Assembly (NCBI GenBank): GCA_002314945.1
Contig: DCHV01000096.1
Coordinates: 3,708-17,308, forward strand
DNA from: Prevotellaceae bacterium UBA1743
Lineage (GTDB): Bacteria; Bacteroidota; Bacteroidia; Bacteroidales; Bacteroidaceae
DNA: 13,601 bases
Direction: 5' to 3'
Made by a program: the position numbers and the translations under genes
Shown: one piece after another, positions 1-5,586 of the stretch
Layout: each line of letters starts with the position of its first letter
How positions within the stretch are numbered: the first letter of the stretch is position 1
The notes under the pieces: model-generated
What the model was told of the DNA's origin: nothing
Seen by the model: only the letters and a program-made list of their open reading frames with translations
The model's database searches: none

Positions 1-257
1 AAAGTGAGTAGATTACCTGACAAATCCTCTGGCTTGAAGAGCAAAAGCTGATCCCCTATCGAGAGTGCTTCTTTAATGCGGTCCTGGAGTTGGGCAACGA
101 TGCCTATCATCAAACTGGTCTGCGCTAAGGAGAAGTTTCCCCTTATCTGCGTATAACTGATAGGATTCAGGATGAAATCAGCCTCGGTATTCGTACTGAA
201 AGCCTTCACCAATTCGTTGGCGCCACTTACTATCGAAAGCGCTTTTTTCTTAGCCAT
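1..257 (-). CDS. Replication initiator protein (Rep_3/RepB-like), N-terminal part only
   Basis: The leftward reading frame starts at an ATG (255-257) and stays open to the window edge, giving 85 N-terminal residues. The protein begins MAKKKALSIVSGANELVKAF. Around residues 31-62 it contains NPISYTQIRGNFSL and then a helical stretch ending in LQDRIKEAL. I recognise this as the start of the Rep_3-type initiator family found on Bacteroidetes plasmids; this is recall, not a search. Such proteins bind iterons through winged-helix domains and open the origin. Context supports the call strongly: the gene has a good Bacteroidetes promoter at 307-337, and an array of 22-23 bp iterons begins 16 bp upstream of that promoter's -33 box. 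The DNA-binding domains lie outside the window, so the family cannot be confirmed from conserved residues here. Confidence 0.72.
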   Translation of the reverse strand, partial: MAKKKALSIVSGANELVKAFSTNTEADFILNPISYTQIRGNFSLAQTSLMIGIVAQLQDRIKEALSIGDQLLLFKPEDLSGNLLT

Positions 258-306
258 ATTTCATGTTTTTTATGCCAATGATGATGCAATACATGCTATC
301 ACGGTG

Positions 307-337
307 CAAAAGTAAGGATTTTTTTTCAACTCACAAA
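307..337 (-). promoter_or_regulatory. Promoter of the initiator gene
   Basis: On the minus strand a -33 box TTTG (334-337) is followed after 19 bp by TACTTTTG (307-314), an exact match to the Bacteroidetes -7 consensus TAnnTTTG. Transcription would start near position 300 and give a leader of about 40 nt before the ATG at 257. The first iteron begins at 353, so initiator bound there would lie next to the polymerase site. Autorepression by the initiator is therefore likely but inferred. Confidence 0.75.
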
Positions 338-352
338 TTTTTTTCAAAAAAA

Positions 353-644
353 TGTTCCATTCACTCGCACCTCGGTGTTTCTTATATCCTCACTTATTTT
401 AGATAGAATGTTCCTAATCTCCGCACCTTGGTGTTCCTTTTGTCATTACCGGACTGTTCTTGTGGTTCGTACATACCTGTTCTTGCATTCCGTACCGGAG
501 TGTTCTTACACTCCGTACAAGAGTGTCTCTCTCGTTCTTCCCTACTCGGGGAATATGTTCCCAAAGTTCGCACCTTATGTACCTGATTTGTTCACCTAAT
601 CTTCCCAAAGTTCGCATCAAGTGTTCACATTCTCCGCACAATAT
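353..644 (+). repeat. Iteron array, left cluster (about 12 copies of 22-23 bp)
   Basis: Degenerate direct repeats fit the consensus TGTTCYNNNNNTYCGCACC. Units begin at 353, 376, 409, 432, 455, 478, 501, 533, 556, 578, 600 and 622. Spacing is 23 bp through most of the first half and 22 bp through the last four, with two looser steps: about 10 extra bp before 409, and 9 bp (524-532, TGTCTCTCT) before 533. The clearest copies are 353, 409, 478, 501, 556 and 622. Copies 376, 432, 533 and 578 are degenerate and were accepted partly for their register. Near two-helical-turn spacing beside an initiator gene is the classic layout of a theta-replicating, iteron-controlled origin, with repeats serving for initiation and copy control by handcuffing. 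No protein-coding gene is supported in this stretch. Confidence 0.85.
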
Positions 645-782
645 TGACTATATCTTATTCTTTTTCAATATGTTACAATTCTGTTATAATTATTAATAAG
701 GAGTACAAATAAAGAAGAGGAATATCTCTCTTTTCTTTTTACCAATGAAATATATCATTGAATATCAGTTTATTATATCTAT
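645..782. other. AT-rich spacer between iteron clusters, probable DNA unwinding region
   Basis: This stretch is visibly poorer in G and C than the iterons on both sides and has no supported gene. It contains a perfect inverted repeat CAATGA-N6-TCATTG (743-760), a TTATTAATAA palindrome near 690, and a purine run followed by a pyrimidine run around 715-740. One site at 763-775 fits the IHF consensus WATCARNNNNTTR, but such matches occur by chance in AT-rich DNA. Its position between two inward-facing iteron clusters suggests the site of strand opening. No convincing DnaA box (TTATCCACA) was seen here. Confidence 0.5.
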
Positions 783-874
783 TGATGTGCGGACTTCGTG
801 AACACTTATTGCGGCTTTTGTGAACATTGGTGTTGACTTTGTGAACATATCACGAGGTGCGAACTTTAGGAACA
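783..874 (-). repeat. Iteron array, right cluster (4 inverted copies)
   Basis: Four copies of the same iteron lie in the opposite orientation, ending (as GAACA on the plus strand) at 804, 826, 847 and 874, with spacings of 22, 21 and 27 bp. Read on the minus strand they are TGTTCACGAAGTCCGCAC, TGTTCACAAAAGCCGCAA, TGTTCACAAAGTCAACAC and TGTTCCTAAAGTTCGCAC. The inner halves are more uniform than in the left cluster. The inverted arrangement across the AT-rich spacer would let initiator bound on both sides pair across it. Confidence 0.82.
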
Positions 875-886
875 TTTATACCTTGC

Positions 887-1088
887 ATATCCATATATCC
901 GAATATCTGAATATATACCTATTTATATATATAGATTCTTATATAGTCTGATACCCGTATATTAGAATACCGAAATACGCAAATATCTAAGTGCCGAAAT
1001 ACGCAAATATGTGAATATAAAAATACGCAAATACTCAGATACCCGAATACGCAGATATGAACAAATATATAGATATCAGTATATCTAT
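887..1088 (+). repeat. Degenerate octad array 1 (25 units of ATAYNNNR), putative centromere
   Basis: From 887 to 1062 the sequence divides into 22 consecutive 8-bp units without a single register break. Eighteen begin ATAY; the exceptions begin at 919, 935, 943 and 991. After a 2-bp AA shift three more follow at 1065, 1073 and 1081. ATACGCAA recurs at 975, 999 and 1023, and ATACGCAG occurs at 1047. All units point the same way. Tandem short operators of this kind are typical centromeres of type Ib partition systems, such as the heptads bound by plasmid omega protein and the ~8-bp-spaced boxes bound by ParG. The ParA and RHH-like genes immediately downstream make that the best reading. The repeat is clear, but its function is inferred. 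Confidence 0.8.
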
Positions 1089-1133
1089 ACATACCTTCTT
1101 TACAAGCTTTATGATTTATCATTTTATTAACAA

Positions 1134-1213
1134 ATATCAGCAAATATCTACAAATACCTATAAATATCTGTATAGTTTGATACGAAAATATATCGAAATA
1201 TTGAAATATTCTT
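1134..1213 (+). repeat. Octad array 1, promoter-proximal part (9 units)
   Basis: ATAY/ATAG-starting units recur at 1134, 1144, 1154, 1164, 1172, 1180, 1188, 1198 and 1206, giving spacings of 10, 10, 10, 8, 8, 8, 10 and 8 bp. The array stops about 10 bp before the parA -33 box (1224-1226). A protein filling these sites would reach the promoter, which suggests partition-protein autorepression of the operon. The 45 bp between this part and the octads ending at 1088 show no clear register. Confidence 0.7.
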
Positions 1214-1223
1214 GTTTTTTCTC

Positions 1224-1252
1224 TTGCAATTACAGACTTTTTTCTACCTTTG
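1224..1252 (+). promoter_or_regulatory. Promoter of parA
   Basis: A TTG -33 box (1224-1226) is followed after 18 bp by TACCTTTG (1245-1252), an exact match to TAnnTTTG. Transcription should start near 1258, about 30 nt before the ATG at 1287. This placement rules out translation starts upstream of 1258 and supports the chosen parA start. Confidence 0.78.
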
Positions 1253-1286
1253 CATCGTAATAAGTATCAAAAACACAGTTTTTCGT

Positions 1287-2180
1287 ATGTCAATGGTCAT
1301 TTCTGTCCTGCACGACAAGGGTGGTTGTGCCAAAACCACCACCGTAGTAAACCTCGGTTTTGCACTTTGGCTTTTGGGGAAAAAGGTCCTTTTAATCGAT
1401 ACAGATCCCCAGTGTAACCTTACAGATACTGTAGATATCACCGTACACAAGGAAGCGGAATCTACTATCTACGAGTGGCTTCACGATCCACAGCCCGGGC
1501 ATGAACTTCCTCTGCCTATCTATACTCGATACGAGGGTCTCGATTATGTTCCAGGTAGCCACAGTATGAGTAATATCAATGCCGAACTTCAGTTGATGTA
1601 CAATCGTGAACGTCGTCTCGCCGACTTTCTGGATTTGGTAGATCCTGATACAGGTGCGAAGATTAGGAACATGTACGACTACATCTTCATCGACTGTGCG
1701 CCTGGAGGTGAGACTCTCATGAACACCAACGCACTTGTAGCAAGCGACCATGTCATCGTTCCTACCGAGGCGGGAATTTACAGCCTCCAGGGACTACCTC
1801 GTCTCCTCGCATACATAGAAAAAGTACGTACTCAGTTGCGCTGTAATGTCTCCATTCTCGGCTATCTTCTCATCCGTTGGAATTCACGTCGTGCCATCTC
1901 CCGCGAAGTAAAGAATTATTACTCCGACGTGGAAGAAGTAAAAGCACCGCTGTTCCCTGTTTATATTCGCGAATGTGTGCGATGCACTGAATCGGTAGCA
2001 TACGAGATGTCCCTTTTTGAATACAGTCCTGATTCTACAGCTGCCGACGACTATATGCGCGTTGCAGAACATATCATAGGACGTAAAACACGACCTCGCA
2101 CTTGGACACCCCAACGATGGGGGCAAATTGCCAACTCTGCATTCCAGCAGTTCAACAAGGAAAGGCAGGCGGAGTCGTAA
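1287..2180 (+). CDS. parA: ParA-family partition ATPase (type Ib-like)
   Basis: This 297-residue Walker-type ATPase separates replicon copies by forming ATP-dependent assemblies on the nucleoid or with its centromere-binding partner. A deviant Walker A motif, KGGCAKTT (residues 11-18, with signature Lys11 and Lys16), lies almost at the N-terminus. The A' motif LLIDTDPQCN ends at residue 44, with Asp40, and the Walker B motif YIFIDCAPG contains Asp136. No helix-turn-helix domain precedes Walker A, as in type Ib rather than type Ia ParA proteins. The start at 1287 was chosen because the promoter -7 box lies at 1245-1252 and because ParA/MinD proteins begin just before Walker A; an alternative ATG lies at 1293. 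Octad repeats sit upstream of its promoter and directly downstream, before an RHH-like gene that is probably its partner. The C-terminal ~30 residues are basic. Confidence 0.9.
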   Translation: MSMVISVLHDKGGCAKTTTVVNLGFALWLLGKKVLLIDTDPQCNLTDTVDITVHKEAESTIYEWLHDPQPGHELPLPIYTRYEGLDYVPGSHSMSNINAELQLMYNRERRLADFLDLVDPDTGAKIRNMYDYIFIDCAPGGETLMNTNALVASDHVIVPTEAGIYSLQGLPRLLAYIEKVRTQLRCNVSILGYLLIRWNSRRAISREVKNYYSDVEEVKAPLFPVYIRECVRCTESVAYEMSLFEYSPDSTAADDYMRVAEHIIGRKTRPRTWTPQRWGQIANSAFQQFNKERQAES

Positions 2181-2192
2181 ATAACTATATGT

Positions 2193-2308
2193 ATATTCAG
2201 ATATGTAGATATTTGAATATTTGAATACACGAAAATATACAGATATACGAATATTCAAATACGCAAAAATACATAAATACACAAATACAACAATATCCAA
2301 ATATCAGA
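2193..2308 (+). repeat. Degenerate octad array 2 (14 units), between parA and its partner gene
   Basis: Fourteen units, every one beginning ATAY, run from 2193 to 2308 with spacing 8 bp except for two 2-bp AA shifts, after the fifth and ninth units. The total of 116 bp equals 14 x 8 plus 4. Examples are ATATTTGA (twice in a row), ATACACGA, ATACGCAA, ATACACAA and ATATCCAA. The array begins 12 bp after the parA stop and ends 4 bp before the next ATG, filling the intergenic space. It shares the motif, orientation and 2-bp shifts of array 1, so the two probably bind the same protein. Confidence 0.82.
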
Positions 2309-2312
2309 ACAC

Positions 2313-2684
2313 ATGGCTATCAAAAAACGTTCCCTGAATATTACCCAAGTCGCTCACAAAGCAGACGAAACTTTTGTTGCTCCCACTCCATTACCCACCA
2401 ACGAGGCTGTTCGCACTCAGATTGTAGAGACGACACCTGCTGTCCGTTCTCTGAAGAAAGTCTGCACCATCCAGCGTGTAGCAGGCTTCAGTTTCTTCAC
2501 CACGGATGAAGATCGCAACGCGCTCGATTTCGTAGCATTCCGCAACAAGTTCGAGAAGCAGAATGTAGTGCGCGCTGCCTTGCATCAGTTCCTGCAGAAG
2601 TATTATCAGGATGGGGTAGGGCTCACCCAGGAAGGAATTGACCTGCTGAACGCCTACGAAAGCACCATCTACAAGTTTGTGTAA
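2313..2684 (+). CDS. Small putative ribbon-helix-helix centromere-binding partner of ParA
   Basis: This gene encodes 123 residues that I do not recognise as a named family. The N-terminal ~50 residues are rich in Thr, Pro and Val with scattered basic residues and look disordered. Residues 57-97 fit a ribbon-helix-helix fold: a short beta-like segment AGFSFFTT, a first helix DEDRNALDFVAFRNKF, a turn, and a second helix ending VVRAALHQFLQKYY. A C-terminal extension of about 25 residues follows. A flexible tail plus an RHH dimer is the architecture of the type Ib partition proteins ParG and omega, which bind short tandem operators and stimulate ParA ATPase. Its position after parA and between octad arrays supports that role. 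No promoter is visible in the 132-bp gap, so it is probably co-transcribed with parA. The fold assignment is by eye. Confidence 0.65.
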   Translation: MAIKKRSLNITQVAHKADETFVAPTPLPTNEAVRTQIVETTPAVRSLKKVCTIQRVAGFSFFTTDEDRNALDFVAFRNKFEKQNVVRAALHQFLQKYYQDGVGLTQEGIDLLNAYESTIYKFV

Positions 2685-2714
2685 TAGCCTAAAAAAATCC
2701 ACGGTCAAAAAATA

Positions 2715-2792
2715 AATTTTCCGAGGAGAAAATATTTTTTTCTCGGGGCAGAAATATTTTTTTTCCGAGGAAGAAATTTTTGGTTTCCGAGA
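2715..2792. repeat. AT-rich ~22-bp hairpin repeats at a convergent gene junction, possible terminator
   Basis: CCGAGG-type cores recur at 2721, 2742 (as CTCGGGG), 2765 and 2787, about 21-23 bp apart, separated by AGAAATATTTTT-like stretches. Because one core is inverted, CCGAG at 2721-2725 can pair with CTCGG at 2742-2746, and the flanking purine and T runs extend the stem. The inverted core can instead pair with CCGAG at 2765-2769. The junction lies between two genes ending towards each other, so a bidirectional terminator is the simplest use. A mobile or palindromic intergenic repeat element is an alternative. Confidence 0.5.
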
Positions 2793-2825
2793 CGTGGGGT
2801 AGGGGATAGGCTGGATGACGGGAAT

Positions 2826-3563
2826 TTATATCCTCTTTAGGTGTGATTCGGCAAACTTCAGATCTGCTTCGTCGTCTATTTCGTACCATTCCAACTCATC
2901 CAGTTTCAGCACATTCATGATGGCATCTTCGGCGAGTTCCCCGGAAACACCTTTCTGAGAAGTCAGTAGCAGTTGGAACTCGTAGCCGAGTTTTGGTTTG
3001 TCTTCTACCACCTTCGCATATTCATTTACTACATGACGGAAAAAACGATTGCTCAGTTTGTGTATGCCCACCAATTCCCCCGAAGGTTGAATCTGTGTTT
3101 CGTCGGTTGAACAGTTTATCAACTGACATTCGGCATCCATCTGCACATAGTACTGGTCCTGGAATTTCGTCACAGGTGTAATCAGCATGGCGCTCTCGAA
3201 GGAGCTGTCTATCAGATCAGAAATAGCTCTTCGCTCAAAAACCAAGTCCGATTCCAGTAGCAGAAAATCCTCATTTCCAATTGCTTCACGGCAGTTCCAC
3301 AGCGTGTACATCGAGTTCGTTTCGGCATATCGGGGCGAAAAGACACATTCTATCTGCGGATACTTCGCCGTCAGTGCCTCGTATTGCTCTTTGTGATATC
3401 CCGTGCCTATGATGATACGTTCGATGCCGCAATCTATCAGCGTCTCTATGCTACGAATCACCATCGCTTTTCCTTTGTATTCTACGAAGCCTTTAGGAAT
3501 CAATTCGGTGTATTTGCCAAAGCGGGTACCCATTCCCGCCGCCATGATTACAGCTGTTTTCAT
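2826..3563 (-). CDS. LicC/PntC-like sugar-phosphate-type nucleotidyltransferase
   Basis: The product has 245 residues. It opens with the nucleotidyltransferase signature MAAGMGTRFGKYTELIPKGF (residues 8-26), in which the Gly-rich loop, Arg14 and Lys24 bind the nucleotide. A metal-binding acidic motif ESDLVFE follows (Asp106). The stretch ETNSMYTLWN (residues 81-90) resembles phosphocholine (LicC) and 2-aminoethylphosphonate (PntC) cytidylyltransferases more than hexose-1-phosphate enzymes. The likely reaction is CTP plus an amino-alcohol phosphate or aminoalkylphosphonate giving the CDP-activated head group for surface decoration. The gene starts 26 bp after the stop of the permease gene with no visible promoter between, so the two form an operon. 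No kinase, phosphonate-synthesis or transferase gene is seen nearby, so the substrate is open. Confidence 0.75.
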   Translation of the reverse strand: MKTAVIMAAGMGTRFGKYTELIPKGFVEYKGKAMVIRSIETLIDCGIERIIIGTGYHKEQYEALTAKYPQIECVFSPRYAETNSMYTLWNCREAIGNEDFLLLESDLVFERRAISDLIDSSFESAMLITPVTKFQDQYYVQMDAECQLINCSTDETQIQPSGELVGIHKLSNRFFRHVVNEYAKVVEDKPKLGYEFQLLLTSQKGVSGELAEDAIMNVLKLDELEWYEIDDEADLKFAESHLKRI

Positions 3564-3589
3564 CTATGCTACTATTTCTCTACAATGTG

Positions 3590-5047
3590 TCAATCTACTA
3601 TAAAGTGTTTTCTCTGTTTCACGAAGAATACGAATCCGATGAAGCACCATACTGCCAGCATCACATAGGATTCCTTGCAAAAGTGGACACCTTTCAGTCC
3701 TTCGATTGGAATCAACTGGAGCAAGATGAAACAGAGCGAGAGAATGGCTCCGAGAAAAGCCAGGCTCTTCAATCCGAAGCTACCATCCCTGTCGCGGTTC
3801 ATAGTCACCATCGTCGAAGCACAGGTGAAGAAGAAACCTATCGATGCGCCGATGGCGCTCATATCGACAAACCATCCCAAAGCCTCACGACCCAGTACAG
3901 GGCCTGAAAGAGAGATGAAAATGCAGAAGATCATGGCATTCGTCGGTGTGCCATACTTCGGATTGATCTTTCCGAATATTTTCGGCAGATATCCGTCACG
4001 TGCCATGGAATACATGAGTCTGCTCGATGCCAAATAGAATCCCATTATTCCTGAGAGGACGGCACAACTCACTGCCACTCCTATCAAAATTTTCCCGAAT
4101 ATGCCTAACATTTCTTCGGCGGCTACAAGCAACACCCATTCTCCTGCTACGACTCGGTCAGGCCAGTTGTTTACTGCCAGACATGCCACGGCATTGTTGG
4201 CGGTATATACGAAACAGCCGAAGATAATGGCTACTCCCATGATAAGCATCACCTTGCTATGCTTGAAGTTGAATTCCTCCGCTGCCTGTGGAATAGTCTC
4301 GAATCCGACATACGCCCATGGCGCGATGGCAAAAGTAGCCATAATGGCAGCGAAGATTCCCTGTGCGCCCACTTTGGCGTACTCCTGAAGTCCATCACCA
4401 CAGGCGCCTGCCGCGAGTGCAGCAGCTCTGTCGAAACCCCATCCCATCTGAATGTTCTCCCACTTGGCAGCAGGACTGAAACAAGCCGCAACAGCCAATG
4501 TAAACACACTCACTGCCAGCATAGAAGCAAGAATCGTCTGGATGATGCCCGCCTTTTTCACACCGATGATATTCAGCCATCCGAACAGGACCAGAATGGC
4601 AGATGCAAACAGCACCTCACCTCCATAAACATCAAATCCGGCTACTGTATAATGGAATCCCCATTTCAGGATATCAGCTGCTCCGTCCAAGCCATCCACT
4701 ATCAATCCGATGGCGGTGGAATTCATTGGCACGTTGGTCAGATACGCTGCAACTAAAAACCAGCCACACAGATAAGCCGGTGCGCGACCGAAACATTGCT
4801 TCGTATAGTTGAATTCTCCCCCTGCCTTGGGATTCTTAGGAACCATATACGCATACGCAAATGCTATGACGAACATCACGACGGCTCCCAAAACCATCGC
4901 GATGGCTGTCCCCCAGATGCCGGAATTAGGCAGGAATTTCTTTCCAGGATTGATGAACGCGCCCCATCCTATGATACAACCGAAAGCCAAAGCCCAGACA
5001 TGGGTCGGAACCAGTTGTTTCTGTAGCTTGGGATTTTGTTGATTCAT
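3590..5047 (-). CDS. APC-superfamily amino acid/amine permease
   Basis: This 485-residue inner-membrane protein has about 12 hydrophobic segments. The first contains GCIIGWGAFINPG (about residues 23-35), the equivalent of the APC substrate-backbone motif. A central PWAYVGFETIPQAAEE matches the conserved transmembrane-6 region of the family. It probably imports an amino acid or amine by proton or sodium coupling; the substrate cannot be read from sequence. The ATG at 5047 was chosen because a promoter -7 box lies at 5078-5085, which would put an upstream TTG start inside the promoter. The linked cytidylyltransferase suggests that the imported compound or a derivative could be activated with CTP, but this is only inference. 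Confidence 0.85.
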   Translation of the reverse strand: MNQQNPKLQKQLVPTHVWALAFGCIIGWGAFINPGKKFLPNSGIWGTAIAMVLGAVVMFVIAFAYAYMVPKNPKAGGEFNYTKQCFGRAPAYLCGWFLVAAYLTNVPMNSTAIGLIVDGLDGAADILKWGFHYTVAGFDVYGGEVLFASAILVLFGWLNIIGVKKAGIIQTILASMLAVSVFTLAVAACFSPAAKWENIQMGWGFDRAAALAAGACGDGLQEYAKVGAQGIFAAIMATFAIAPWAYVGFETIPQAAEEFNFKHSKVMLIMGVAIIFGCFVYTANNAVACLAVNNWPDRVVAGEWVLLVAAEEMLGIFGKILIGVAVSCAVLSGIMGFYLASSRLMYSMARDGYLPKIFGKINPKYGTPTNAMIFCIFISLSGPVLGREALGWFVDMSAIGASIGFFFTCASTMVTMNRDRDGSFGLKSLAFLGAILSLCFILLQLIPIEGLKGVHFCKESYVMLAVWCFIGFVFFVKQRKHFIVD

Positions 5048-5077
5048 CTTTTGATGTGAATTTTCGGAAAGCGCCTG

Positions 5078-5085
5078 CAAAGGTA
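5078..5085 (-). promoter_or_regulatory. Promoter -7 box for the permease operon
   Basis: On the minus strand this is TACCTTTG, an exact TAnnTTTG match. It gives a start near 5071 and a leader of about 25 nt before the ATG at 5047. No clear TTTG -33 box lies at the expected distance, so recognition may depend on the -7 box alone or on an activator. Confidence 0.6.
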
Positions 5086-5117
5086 GGCAGAAAATATGAC
5101 ATAAAAGAAGGACCAGA

Positions 5118-5140
5118 CAAAAAACATCTCTTCAGATGTA
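5118..5140 (-). terminator. Rho-independent terminator after the small membrane protein gene
   Basis: Read on the minus strand, ACATCT and AGATGT form a perfect 6-bp stem around a GAAG loop (5124-5139), followed directly by a T run from the A-rich stretch at 5119-5123. It lies 6 bp past the stop of the 100-residue gene and upstream of the permease promoter. The stem is AT-rich and therefore weak. Confidence 0.6.
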
Positions 5141-5145
5141 ATAGG

Positions 5146-5448
5146 TCACTGTTTCCCTAAACCAGAGAATCCCCCGAAGAGGAATACCAACACAGCTGCA
5201 ATCAGAGTGCAATAGAAAAAACTTTTCAGATAAATGACCAGGAAAATCCAGCAGAACGCTTTTATCTTGTTGGCCTTGCTCCTCTTCCTGTAGTTCGTTA
5301 CCAATCTGTGCGTCTTTCGGTCTTCATGTTCGGAGTAGAAGAACTTCTTTTTATGTTTCTTATACGAATCGGTGAAGCACGCAAAGATGGTTCCTATCAA
5401 TGCGGTTACTGAAATAATCAATATTCCTAAAATAAATTTCTGCTCCAT
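5146..5448 (-). CDS. Small two-helix membrane protein of unknown function
   Basis: The product is a 100-residue protein that I do not recognise. Hydrophobic segments lie at about residues 5-25 and 65-92. They are separated by a strongly basic, Lys/Arg/His-rich loop (KKHKKKFFYSEHEDRK and onward), and the C-terminus is short and Gly-rich. By the positive-inside rule the loop should be cytoplasmic and both ends periplasmic. No catalytic or binding motif is visible. The gene is monocistronic, with its own well-formed promoter at 5496-5527 and a terminator at 5118-5140. This independent control, together with a full-length start context, argues that it is a real gene rather than a chance frame. 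Confidence 0.7.
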   Translation of the reverse strand: MEQKFILGILIISVTALIGTIFACFTDSYKKHKKKFFYSEHEDRKTHRLVTNYRKRSKANKIKAFCWIFLVIYLKSFFYCTLIAAVLVFLFGGFSGLGKQ

Positions 5449-5495
5449 TCGTATAAAAAAAGCAACTTTTGCTTAAAAAGCAGTTAAAAGTTGTG

Positions 5496-5527
5496 CAAAT
5501 TTACTAAATAGCATATAATGAAGCAAA
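5496..5527 (-). promoter_or_regulatory. Promoter of the small membrane protein gene
   Basis: On the minus strand a TTTG -33 box (5524-5527) is separated by 20 bp from TAAATTTG (5496-5503), which matches TAnnTTTG exactly. Transcription should start near 5490, leaving a leader of about 40 nt before the ATG at 5448. Confidence 0.75.
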
Positions 5528-5531
5528 CATT

Positions 5532-5581
5532 AAGGCCTGAATATTCCCGAAAATTAAAAAAAATCGGGGTATTCAGGCCTT
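5532..5581 (-). terminator. Strong hairpin terminator after the arabinofuranosidase gene
   Basis: AAGGCCTGAATA (5532-5543) pairs perfectly with TATTCAGGCCTT (5570-5581), and CCCGA (5546-5550) pairs with TCGGG (5564-5568) after a small bulge. The loop is A-rich (T-rich on the minus strand). It begins 5 bp beyond the GH51 stop codon. No long T run follows on either strand, so it may act partly as a 3'-end-stabilising hairpin. It also separates this transcript from the promoter of the next gene. Confidence 0.75.
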
Positions 5582-5586
5582 GTTAT

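Noticed and set aside
375..696. Several 66-78 residue open frames on both strands inside the iterons
   Set aside because: They follow the iteron sequence, overlap one another, and their proteins are low-complexity Cys/Ser/Tyr-rich with no family resemblance.
919..1143. Minus-strand frame of 74 residues with a repeating CVFRYLDI-like pattern
   Set aside because: An 8-bp repeat read in codons yields an 8-residue repeat (24 bp); the apparent protein repeat is an artefact of the octad array.
1884..2300. Minus-strand frame of 138 residues opposite parA and octad array 2
   Set aside because: It overlaps the well-supported parA gene and its repetitive end comes from the octads.
353..2308. CRISPR array
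   Set aside because: Neither the iterons nor the octads have conserved repeats separated by unique spacers of constant length, and no cas gene is present.
5048..5080. Upstream TTG start for the permease at 5080
   Set aside because: It lies within the promoter -7 box (5078-5085), so it would not be in the mRNA; the ATG at 5047 is used.
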